Of a stretch of 5,268 nucleotides of DNA, positions 1-5,060 are shown in pieces; the stretch's first letter is position 1; each line of letters begins with the position of its first letter. The DNA comes from an uncultured Eubacteriales bacterium (GTDB lineage Bacteria > Bacillota > Clostridia > Oscillospirales > CAG-272), in the NCBI GenBank assembly GCA_934500855.1, contig CAKSUH010000126.1, positions 1-5,268 on the forward strand. Direction: 5' to 3'. The translations under genes and the position numbers were made by a program. The notes beneath the pieces were generated by a model. The model saw only the letters and a list, made by a program, of their open reading frames with translations, did not search any database and had not been told where the DNA came from.

Positions 1-77
1 CCGGTAGCGGAGCGAGCGGCGGAAGCCGCTTTGCCAATCCCGCTGGACGGGATTGGACGCGGAGCAGCCGGAAATAG
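1..77 (+). CDS. Possible C-terminal tail of an upstream gene (partial)
   Basis: The frame whose first complete codon is at position 3 stays open to a TAG at 75-77. It encodes 24 residues: a Gly/Ser-rich stretch (GSGASGGSR) followed by FANPAGRDWTRSSRK. A flexible Gly/Ser segment ending in a basic tail is common at the ends of RNA- or DNA-binding proteins, but no family can be named from this. The caution is that the same bases hold two perfect hairpins (15-20/25-30 around GGAA, and 34-42/48-56) and a repeated GCGGAGC word (7-13 and 59-65). An intergenic repeat read by chance would look similar. A second frame, open to 222, runs straight through the downstream hairpins and is not credible. Confidence 0.25.
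   Translation, partial: GSGASGGSRFANPAGRDWTRSSRK
15..56. repeat. Two adjacent perfect hairpins near the left edge
   Basis: Positions 15-20 (AGCGGC) pair with 25-30 (GCCGCT) around a GGAA loop. Positions 34-42 (CCAATCCCG) pair with 48-56 (CGGGATTGG) around a five-base loop. Both are perfect. No U-run follows, so they are not a classical terminator. They could be part of a structured intergenic repeat, or be incidental to a coding tail ending at 77. Confidence 0.5.
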
Positions 78-150
78 CAACACGGGAAATGGCTACCCTC
101 AAAATCTGTACAATGGAAAAGATAGAAACATAAATCCAATTGTGTTAAAG

Positions 151-191
151 TTCTTGAAATTCTTAAAAACTTCTTTCAAGAAGTTTTTAAG
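151..191. terminator. A/T-rich hairpin with a competing overlapping hairpin; possible terminator
   Basis: Positions 162-175 are perfectly complementary to 178-191 (14-base arms; in practice 13 pairs around a TTCA loop). The stem is A/T-rich and palindromic, with T-runs within the arms on both strands, so it could stop transcription in either direction, though it is not a GC-rich stem with a trailing U-tract. A second perfect inverted repeat overlaps it: 151-159 (TTCTTGAAA) with 174-182 (TTTCAAGAA). The two stems cannot form together. The element lies between a possible gene end at 77 and the folT promoter at 306, which suits a boundary function. Confidence 0.45.
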
Positions 192-197
192 TAGGGT

Positions 198-240
198 TTG
201 GGGCAAAGCCCCAAGGTCTTAGAGCAAAGCCCAAGGTCTT
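198..240. repeat. GC hairpin and tandem duplicated 17-18-base unit
   Basis: Positions 198-204 (TTGGGGC) pair with 208-214 (GCCCCAA) around AAA. The unit GCAAAGCCCCAAGGTCTT (203-220) is repeated at 224-240 with one C missing, so only the first copy forms the full hairpin. The pair looks like a short tandem duplication with a one-base slip. I recall similar GGGGCAAAGCCCC words between genes in Clostridia genomes, but this was not searched. Confidence 0.6.
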
Positions 241-253
241 GCCACACCGCACA

Positions 254-262
254 TTATCCACA
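254..262 (+). promoter_or_regulatory. Single DnaA-box-like word TTATCCACA
   Basis: TTATCCACA matches the DnaA box consensus TTATNCACA exactly and lies 44 bases upstream of the folT promoter -35. I saw no second box nearby and no AT-rich unwinding region, so this is not evidence for an origin. It may be a DnaA regulatory site or chance. Confidence 0.3.
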
Positions 263-305
263 AAAGGGGGGGAGAAGGGAACGAAAATGATATGCAAAAA
301 GCGGA

Positions 306-334
306 TTGACAATTGATGGGCGGGCGGGTATAAT
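306..334 (+). promoter_or_regulatory. Consensus SigA/sigma70 promoter of folT-folC
   Basis: TTGACA (306-311) and TATAAT (329-334) both match the vegetative consensus perfectly, with the ideal 17-base spacer. Transcription should begin near 341. The spacer is unusually G-rich, with three GGG runs at 318-328. So strong a promoter in front of a vitamin uptake gene suits control acting after initiation, which fits the structured leader that follows. Confidence 0.88.
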
Positions 335-352
335 AAAAGGGTAGTAAAAATT

Positions 353-510
353 TGAAGAGTAAAGGTACAGGCGTTGGCGAAAGCCGAAGTGTCGCACGGA
401 CGGGGAGTTGTCGTGCGGACGAAACAGACGCGGATACGGAAACCGATCGGGGAGAAAAAACGATTGCTTTCCCCGAGGGTCTTGCGGTTTGTATCTTGCA
501 TCCCGCTTCA
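353..510 (+). ncRNA. Candidate class-I tetrahydrofolate (THF) riboswitch, enlarged variant
   Basis: Both ends resemble the THF-I aptamer known upstream of folT in Firmicutes. The 5' side reads GAAGAGUA (354-361), like the family's GGAGAGUAG. The 3' side reads GCGGU (484-488) and then UUGCAUCCCGCUUC (496-509), like GCGGU...UGCAUCCGCUCC. Proposed pairings are P1 353-357/506-510, with A-U pairs where the family usually has G-C; P2 364-369/490-495; P3 393-398/412-417. The P3 loop GGGA (403-406) can pair with UCCC (501-504), the place of the family's L3-J2/1 pseudoknot. GCGUU (371-375), AAGUG (387-391), UGUCGU (409-414) and ACGAA (419-423) also recall conserved segments. The variant has a hairpin (374-387) splitting GCGUU from AAGUG and a P4 region of about 57 nt with two sub-hairpins (437-445, 447-476). 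The family consensus is from memory; no covariance model was run. The downstream folate genes support the call. Confidence 0.68.
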
Positions 511-580
511 TACAGCGCAAGGTTGCCGAAAAACGGACGACCCTCCTTCCGCTATATGAGTGGAAAAGGAGGATTTTATC
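475..580 (+). promoter_or_regulatory. Expression platform: SD-sequestering hairpin and competing anti-sequester fold
   Basis: CCUCCUU (542-548) pairs perfectly with AAGGAGG (566-572), the folT ribosome binding site, so this hairpin would block translation. A competing fold would free it: GAGGGUC (475-481) pairs with GACCCUC (539-545), and nested inside are CUUGCG (481-486) with CGCAAG (516-521; position 481 can pair on only one side), UGUAU (490-494) with AUACA (510-514), and a small CCG-A5-CGG hairpin (526-536). This second fold uses up P2, P1 and P4 bases of the proposed aptamer. Ligand binding would therefore favour the hidden SD, which is the expected off-response for folate. No U-tract follows a hairpin here, so control at translation rather than termination is inferred. 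Confidence 0.6.
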
Positions 581-1132
581 ATGAAAACAACCCGTTATAT
601 CCGCAGGGACACCTACCGTCTGATTCTGGACGCGCTGTTTGCCGCACTCTACCTTGTGCTTGCGGCGTTTGTCTCCATCCGCACCCCGTTTGCCAAAATC
701 TCGTTCTCATCGCTTCCGCTCCTGCTGGCGGCATACCTGTTCGGTCCCGTTGACGCGTTGCTGGTTGCAACCGTCGGCGCATTTCTGGAGCAGGTCAAAT
801 TCGGTCTCGGACCGACGGCGCCGCTCTGGTTGCTTCCCGCTATGAGCATAGCGGCAACCGCAGGCGTACTCGGACTTCTTGCCCGCAGATCTTCGCGCTA
901 TTACAATCTGCTGGTTCCGGTGACCCTGATTGCCGAGATCGTATTTACGGCAACCAATACCGCCGCCCTGTATCTGGACGGCTATCTGATGGGCTATTCG
1001 GTCAAAGCCCTGACCGTCCTGCTTCCGCCCCGTCTTGCAAATCTCGGCGTCCGTGCCGTGATTACGACCGTCACGGTCCGCCTTCTGCTTCCCCGCGTCC
1101 AAAAACTGATGTCAAAGAGGAACGATTCATGA
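581..1132 (+). CDS. folT: Folate ECF transporter substrate-binding (S) subunit FolT
   Basis: Membrane protein of 183 residues, the usual size of an ECF S component. It binds folate outside the cell and delivers it with a shared energising module (EcfT plus ATPases EcfA/A'), which is not in the window. Hydrophobic segments lie roughly at residues 14-34, 43-66, 82-101, 109-132 and 153-171, consistent with the six-helix fold. KISFSSLPLLLAAYLFGP (39-56), then VGAFLEQ (65-71) and LGPTAPLWLLP (76-86), is the typical S-component pattern; the folate assignment also rests on folC and the THF-riboswitch-like leader. TM1 is rich in small residues (ALFAAL), as expected for EcfT contact. The ATG at 581 is chosen because AAGGAGG (566-572) sits eight bases upstream. 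An in-frame GTG at 560 would place that SD inside the gene. The TGA overlaps the folC start as ATGA. Confidence 0.87.
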   Translation: MKTTRYIRRDTYRLILDALFAALYLVLAAFVSIRTPFAKISFSSLPLLLAAYLFGPVDALLVATVGAFLEQVKFGLGPTAPLWLLPAMSIAATAGVLGLLARRSSRYYNLLVPVTLIAEIVFTATNTAALYLDGYLMGYSVKALTVLLPPRLANLGVRAVITTVTVRLLLPRVQKLMSKRNDS

Positions 1133-2403
1133 CCAATGAAGAAGCCCTGCAATATATCCATTCCATGCACGCCCTCGGCAGTCACCCGGGACTGGACCAT
1201 ACCCGTGCCCTGCTTGCGGCGATCGGAAATCCCCAGAACGCCTACCGTTGCCTCCATGTCGGCGGCACGAACGGAAAGGGGAGCTTCTGCGCCATGGCGG
1301 ACGCGATTCTGCGCGCCGCGGGATACCGCGTCGGTCTTTACACTTCTCCCTATGTAAAGGACTTTTCCGAGCGCATCCGCGTGAACGGTGAGAATATTCC
1401 CCCGGAGGCGCTTGCCGAGATTACCGCGCAGGTGCGTGCCGTCGCAGAGCGTTCGGATACGCCGCCGACCGAGTTCGAGCTGATTACCGCTATCGCTTTT
1501 GAATATTTCCGCCGCGAGAAGGTCGACCTCGTGGTACTGGAAGTCGGACTGGGCGGTAGGCTGGACCCGACCAATGTCATCGAGCAACCGCTCCTGTCGG
1601 TCATTACGGGCATCGGCTTTGACCATACCGCCCTGCTCGGGAATACCTTGCAGGCAATCGCCGCAGAGAAGGCGGGAATCATCAAACCGCATTGCCCCGC
1701 ACTCTTCGGCGGGGGAAGCGACAGCGCGGGCAGAACCCTCGCAACCATTGCGGGCGCGGTCAGAGCACCCTTCCGCGTGGTCGACCGTTCCCGCCTGCGC
1801 GTCACCCGCATGACAACCGACGGAACGGTCTTCGACTTCGGCGACCTGCATGACCTGCACCTCTCCCTGCTCGGCGCATACCAACCGCAGAACGCCGCAA
1901 CCGTGCTGACCGCAATGGAAATTCTTTCGGAAAGCGCGGGAATGCGCATCCCCGAAGCGGCAATCCGGCGCGGACTGGAATCGGTGGTCTGGCACGCCCG
2001 CTTTGAGCGCCTTGAAACCGACCCGCAGGTCTTTTTCGACGGTGCGCATAACCCGCAGGGCATTGCCGCCGCCGTGCAGAGCATCCGAACCTATTTCCCG
2101 GAGGAAAAGGTTCTCATTCTTTCGGGTGTGATGGCGGACAAGGACTATGACGGCATGATCGAGGGGCTGAAAGCGGTCACCGCACAGGCATATACCGTGA
2201 CTCCCGAAAATCCCCGCGCGCTTCCTGCCGATGAATATGCGGAGCATTTCCGCGCGCACGGGATTGAAGCGACCGCGTATGAGACTGTTGCGGAAGCGCT
2301 CCGAGCCGCCCTCGCGGATGCAAAAGAGCAAAACCTTCCCCTCGTCTGCCTTGGTTCGCTGTACCTGTACAAAGATGTTTTGAAGGGGTTGGGGATTCCG
2401 TAA
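1129..2403 (+). CDS. folC: Folylpolyglutamate synthase / dihydrofolate synthase FolC
   Basis: Cytoplasmic Mur-ligase-family enzyme of 424 residues, normal length. It adds glutamate to folates using ATP, and in many bacteria also joins glutamate to dihydropteroate. Polyglutamylation keeps folates in the cell. Visible motifs in order: P-loop HVGGTNGKGS (43-52), YTSPYVKDFSERIRVNG (71-87), EVGLGGRLDPTNV (138-150), GFDHTALLGNT (163-173), EKAGIIK (180-186), DGAHNPQG (304-311) starting the C-terminal domain, SGVMADKDY (332-340), PENPRALPADEY (359-370) and GSLYL (409-413). The usual Gly/Pro-Arg motif before the C-terminal domain reads WHARFE (288-293), a mild deviation. The start is supported by GAGGA at 1117-1121 with seven-base spacing and by the ATGA overlap with folT, so translation is probably coupled. 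Whether it has one or both activities cannot be read from sequence. Confidence 0.95.
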   Translation: MTNEEALQYIHSMHALGSHPGLDHTRALLAAIGNPQNAYRCLHVGGTNGKGSFCAMADAILRAAGYRVGLYTSPYVKDFSERIRVNGENIPPEALAEITAQVRAVAERSDTPPTEFELITAIAFEYFRREKVDLVVLEVGLGGRLDPTNVIEQPLLSVITGIGFDHTALLGNTLQAIAAEKAGIIKPHCPALFGGGSDSAGRTLATIAGAVRAPFRVVDRSRLRVTRMTTDGTVFDFGDLHDLHLSLLGAYQPQNAATVLTAMEILSESAGMRIPEAAIRRGLESVVWHARFERLETDPQVFFDGAHNPQGIAAAVQSIRTYFPEEKVLILSGVMADKDYDGMIEGLKAVTAQAYTVTPENPRALPADEYAEHFRAHGIEATAYETVAEALRAALADAKEQNLPLVCLGSLYLYKDVLKGLGIP

Positions 2404-2484
2404 CACGCTGATGTATGTTTTGCCTGTAGGAGTTCCCTCTGGTTGGCGGAATGAGGCGTGCTACTTGCTGACTTATGATAAAGG

Positions 2485-2536
2485 CCTTGCACGAGTGCCG
2501 AGATCCCGCCTGCGGGCGCCCCTTCGGGGTTCGACT
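2485..2536 (+). repeat. GC-rich intergenic repeat, left copy
   Basis: This segment matches the reverse complement of 2728-2779 at 48 of 52 positions; the core 2495-2536 matches at 41 of 42. The copy contains small hairpins of its own: CCCG (2505-2508) with CGGG (2513-2516), and CCC (2520-2522) with GGG (2527-2529) closed by a UUCG loop. It includes GGGGTTCGACTCC (2526-2538), which resembles a tRNA T-arm, but no tRNA body surrounds it. TGCCG (2496-2500) can also pair with CGGCA (2540-2544), followed by TTTT, so the copy may double as the folC terminator. Confidence 0.8.
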
Positions 2537-2579
2537 CCGCGGCATTTTAAGGTTTTATTGTTCGCCTTTACAAATCTGT

Positions 2580-2600
2580 GCCGCTCCGCTCAGGATGACA
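2580..2600 (+). repeat. Repeat-family end word CGCTCAGGATGACA
   Basis: The stretch from 2580 ends in GCTCAGGATGACA (2588-2600). The same word, with one extra base, occurs inverted at the inner side of the right repeat (TGTCATCTCTGAGC, 2697-2710). Both GC-rich copies thus carry this word at their inner end, so the full repeat unit is longer than the 52-base core. The left copy has about 51 bases between core and end word and the right copy about 17. I recall CTCAGGATGACA as a frequent intergenic word in several bacterial lineages; this was not searched. Confidence 0.55.
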
Positions 2601-2696
2601 TAGTGGGTGTGGCGTTTTGTGAGATGTAACCCAATTCGTTACAATGTTACTTTAACTGACTAATATTTTACCACCAACGCAACAACCAACTCTCTG
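2601..2696. other. Central spacer between the inverted repeats, no gene seen
   Basis: This is AT-richer than its surroundings. TGTAAC (2625-2630) pairs with GTTACA (2638-2643), and GTTAC recurs at 2646-2650. No open reading frame with a ribosome binding site, no tRNA and no recombinase gene is present. It forms the loop between the two inverted repeat copies. Confidence 0.5.
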
Positions 2697-2779
2697 TGTC
2701 ATCTCTGAGCAAACGCCTGCGGCGTTCAGTCGAACCCCGTAGGGGCGCCCGCAGGCGGGATCTCGGCACCCACGCAAGG
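2697..2779 (-). repeat. GC-rich intergenic repeat, right copy (inverted)
   Basis: The core 2728-2779 is the inverted partner of 2485-2536; within the 42-base core the only difference is one base in the loop (TAC for TTC). Inside the copy, AACGCC (2712-2717) pairs with GGCGTT (2721-2726) around TGC. This segment is absent from the left copy, so the linker between core and end word (TGTCATC, 2697-2703) has diverged or been replaced. Because the loop base differs while the stems are kept, structure seems to be what is conserved. Confidence 0.8.
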
Positions 2780-2876
2780 ATAGTCCCTATAAAAGGCAAA
2801 AGGTGTGTATCCCTTGTGTCTTTTCATTGCAAACCCGATACTTTTTCCCCACTGCCTACATTATATCAAACTCCGC

Positions 2877-2899
2877 CCCGAAAAGCAAGCATTTTCGGG
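2877..2899 (+). terminator. Terminator-like hairpin upstream of htrA
   Basis: CCCGAAAA (2877-2884) pairs perfectly with TTTTCGGG (2892-2899) around a seven-base loop, followed by ATTTT and, 12 bases later, another T5 run. The stem is short in G/C pairs and the trailing U-tract is brief, so termination may be weak. It would end readthrough from the folate operon before the htrA promoter region. Confidence 0.45.
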
Positions 2900-2935
2900 A
2901 TTTTCAGCGGCTTTTTCTGTCAACATCATGCAATC

Positions 2936-2968
2936 TTCACATTGAAAGGCTATACTTTATGATATATT
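2936..2968 (+). promoter_or_regulatory. Probable htrA promoter region
   Basis: Two overlapping candidates exist: TTCACA (2936-2941) with TATGAT (2958-2963), 16-base spacer; or TTGAAA (2942-2947) with TATATT (2963-2968), 15-base spacer. Either would start transcription about 35-40 bases before the htrA ATG. Neither is a strong consensus promoter, which would suit an activator-dependent stress gene, but no convincing operator direct repeat was seen. Confidence 0.4.
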
Positions 2969-3010
2969 GCGGGGGACCTGTCGGTTCTCCAGAAGAAAAG
3001 GAGTCTTTCT

Positions 3011-4339
3011 ATGTTTGAGGATCGGAAATCGGACCGTATGAGTTTTGACGCGGGACCGGGCGGATTCGGCTCGGACGGACGGCAAAACGGGAACGGCTAC
3101 ACATACAGCTATGAACCGCAGAACGGCGGAACGGGGTGGCAACCCGCAAAGCCCCCCAAGCGGAGCGGCTCCGCCGTTTCGATTCTGACGGTGATTCTGT
3201 GCGTGGTGCTGTCCTTCGGAGCGGGGGTCGGAGGCGCAACGATGGCTTACAACAGCATCGTGCGGAATGCGACGAACGGTTCAACCGTTCCCGCGCCGGA
3301 TCCCGGGTCGGTGCTGAACAAGGACCCGTCCTCTCTGCTCAACCGTTCGGAAGCCGAGTATTCCCCCTATGGATCGGCGGGAGAGGACGCATATTCCATT
3401 TCGTCGGTTGCCCATATGGTGCAGGACGCGGTGGTGGTAATCAACGCGTTGTCCGGACGGAGCGTCAGTGCGGGAAGCGGCGTGATTATTTCGGACAAAG
3501 GCTATATCCTGACCTGTAACCATGTCATTGAAAACGCAACGGAAATCAATGTAACCGTCAACGGATACAACACGGTTTACAGAGCCTGCGCGGTGGGAAC
3601 AGACAAATCAACCGATCTGGCGGTCCTGAAGATCGAACCGCAGGAGTCCGAGCCGCTGACCGCCGCAACGCACGGCATCAGCGACAATCTGGTGGTCGGA
3701 GAGCATGTCGTTGCGATCGGAAATCCGCTCGGAACGCTCGGCGGCACCGTGACGGACGGCATTATCAGCGCAAAGGCGCGGCAGATTCAAACCGAAAACG
3801 GGACCATGACCCTGCTTCAGACCAACGCGGCAATCAACAGCGGCAACTCGGGCGGCGGACTGTTCAACCTCAAGGGAGAACTGGTCGGCATTGTCAACGC
3901 GAAGTATGCGGAATCGGGCGTGGAAGGGTTGGCGTTTGCCATTCCGATCGACACCGCATACGAGGTGGAAAAGGATCTGATTCAATACGGCTACAAGCAG
4001 AACATTCCCGATATCGGAATCAGCTTTGTGGAGGTCAACGAAAGCAACCTCCGACTTTACAAATTGAGATACGGACTTACGGAGATCGGGCTGTATGTTG
4101 TTTCCTCCAAGAACTGCACCGAACTGAAGAACCGCGACCGCATTCTGACGGTCAACGGGACGGCGGTTACAACCAAGGCGCAATATGAAGCGGCGGTGGC
4201 AAACCTCAGAGTGGGCGATACCCTGAAGGTAACCTACCTGAGAGGCTCTTCGGACGAAGTACAGACCGTGTCGTTTGAAATTCCCCAATATGTTCCGGAA
4301 ACCATCGCGTCGAAAACAGGCATTCAATTTACAGACTGA
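3011..4339 (+). CDS. htrA: Membrane-anchored HtrA/DegP-like serine protease with PDZ domain (S1C family)
   Basis: Protein of 442 residues that would degrade or refold damaged exported proteins at the outer face of the membrane. Residues 1-50 are a Gly/Asn/Gln-rich, disordered-looking cytoplasmic tail. One membrane segment spans about 54-77. A Ser/Pro/Asp-rich linker reaches about 125, and the trypsin-like domain spans about 130-325. The catalytic triad is intact: His171 in LTCNHVIENA, Asp202 in KSTDLAVLKI and Ser280 in NSGNSGGGLFN. A single PDZ-like domain follows (about 332-425; LTVNG at 379-383), but where most HtrA PDZ domains have a Gly-Asp before the I/L-x-x-V/I-N-G strand this one reads NRDRILTVNG. 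The start is supported by AAGGAG (2998-3003) seven bases upstream. The next gene begins 28 bases on with no terminator between, so co-transcription with the two-component genes is likely. Confidence 0.94.
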   Translation: MFEDRKSDRMSFDAGPGGFGSDGRQNGNGYTYSYEPQNGGTGWQPAKPPKRSGSAVSILTVILCVVLSFGAGVGGATMAYNSIVRNATNGSTVPAPDPGSVLNKDPSSLLNRSEAEYSPYGSAGEDAYSISSVAHMVQDAVVVINALSGRSVSAGSGVIISDKGYILTCNHVIENATEINVTVNGYNTVYRACAVGTDKSTDLAVLKIEPQESEPLTAATHGISDNLVVGEHVVAIGNPLGTLGGTVTDGIISAKARQIQTENGTMTLLQTNAAINSGNSGGGLFNLKGELVGIVNAKYAESGVEGLAFAIPIDTAYEVEKDLIQYGYKQNIPDIGISFVEVNESNLRLYKLRYGLTEIGLYVVSSKNCTELKNRDRILTVNGTAVTTKAQYEAAVANLRVGDTLKVTYLRGSSDEVQTVSFEIPQYVPETIASKTGIQFTD

Positions 4340-4367
4340 AAAATATTTGTAAAGGCAGGACGGAAGT

Positions 4368-5060
4368 ATGTATCACATTCTGGTTGTCGATGACGAAGCC
4401 CGCATCCGCGGGATCATCCGCAAGTACGCCGAATTCGAGGGGCACGAGGTCACCGAAGCGGCGGACGGTATGCAGGCGGTGCTTCTGTGCCGCTCCAATA
4501 CCTACGATATCATTATCATGGATATCATGATGCCCGAGCTGGACGGCTTCTCGGCGTGCCGCGAGATCCGCAAGATCACGCAGACCCCGATCATTATGCT
4601 GTCGGCAAGAGGGGAGGAGTATGACCGCATCAACGGCTTTGAGGTCGGAATCGACGACTATGTGGTCAAGCCGTTCTCCCCGAAGGAACTGATGCTCCGC
4701 GTGGATGCAATCATGAAGCGGGTTGCCAAAAAGGACCCGACCACCGACAAAGCCCCCAATGTGGTGGTGGAGTTGGACAACGGCGGACTGAAGGCGGACC
4801 TGACCGCGCGGTTGGTCTATATCGACGGTCAGCGTGTGGAAATGTCGCCCAAGGAATACGATCTGTTCTTCTACCTGCTCTCCAACCGCAACATTGCGCT
4901 CTCGCGGGAAAAGCTGCTGTGTGAGGTCTGGGGGTATGATTTCTACGGTGACGCGCGTACGCTGGACACGCATATCAAACTCCTGCGCAAGAGTCTCGGG
5001 CGCTATGCCGGGTACATTGTAACTCTGCGCGGCGTCGGGTATCGGTTCGAGGGCGCATGA
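4368..5060 (+). CDS. OmpR/PhoB-family response regulator
   Basis: Protein of 230 residues, standard size. The receiver domain (1-118) has the acidic pair Asp8/Asp9 in LVVDDE, the phosphoacceptor Asp52 in IIMDIMMPELDG, Ser79 in the switch position and Lys101 in VVKPFSPKEL. The winged-helix DNA-binding domain (about 133-228) shows the usual VEMSPKEYDLFFYLLSN, SREKLLCEVWGYDF, the recognition helix TLDTHIKLLRKSLG and the terminal RGVGYRFE hairpin. It should bind tandem DNA repeats upstream of its targets when phosphorylated. A modest SD (GCAGGA, 4355-4360) lies seven bases before the ATG. The stop overlaps the next start as ATGA, so it pairs with the kinase gene that follows. Adjacency to htrA suggests a secretion or envelope stress role comparable to CssR or CiaR; the exact orthology cannot be decided here. 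Confidence 0.95.
   Translation: MYHILVVDDEARIRGIIRKYAEFEGHEVTEAADGMQAVLLCRSNTYDIIIMDIMMPELDGFSACREIRKITQTPIIMLSARGEEYDRINGFEVGIDDYVVKPFSPKELMLRVDAIMKRVAKKDPTTDKAPNVVVELDNGGLKADLTARLVYIDGQRVEMSPKEYDLFFYLLSNRNIALSREKLLCEVWGYDFYGDARTLDTHIKLLRKSLGRYAGYIVTLRGVGYRFEGA

Noticed and set aside
31..222. A 63-codon open frame from a TTG start with a Lys/Phe-rich C-terminal half
   Set aside because: It has no proper ribosome binding site, and its C-terminal half is simply the translation of the A/T hairpin and the GC hairpin repeat at 162-214.
341..580. T-box, TPP, FMN, cobalamin or glycine riboswitch as the identity of the leader
   Set aside because: The AGGGUGG T-box word and the conserved cores of these classes, as I know them, were not found. 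The end words and the downstream gene favour the THF class.
352..753. Open frames within the folT leader and across the start of folT
   Set aside because: They cover the structured leader and shadow folT in another frame. Their composition is not protein-like, and no SD precedes them.
994..2406. A 470-codon open frame on the minus strand opposite folC
   Set aside because: It is a shadow of the GC-rich folC gene. FolC has every expected family motif in the + frame, while the antisense translation shows no recognisable domain.
2485..2544. Possible tRNA, because of GGGGTTCGACTCC
   Set aside because: No acceptor/D/anticodon arrangement can be drawn around it, and the inverted copy loses the bases that would pair after the T-arm-like part.
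2485..2779. Insertion sequence or CRISPR array
   Set aside because: There is no transposase reading frame between the repeats, and only two copies in opposite orientation, whereas CRISPR repeats are direct and regularly spaced.
2860..2888. Minus-strand promoter (TATAAT at 2865-2860) for a divergent gene
   Set aside because: The -35 would be TTGCTT, and no minus-strand gene lies to its left within the repeat region.
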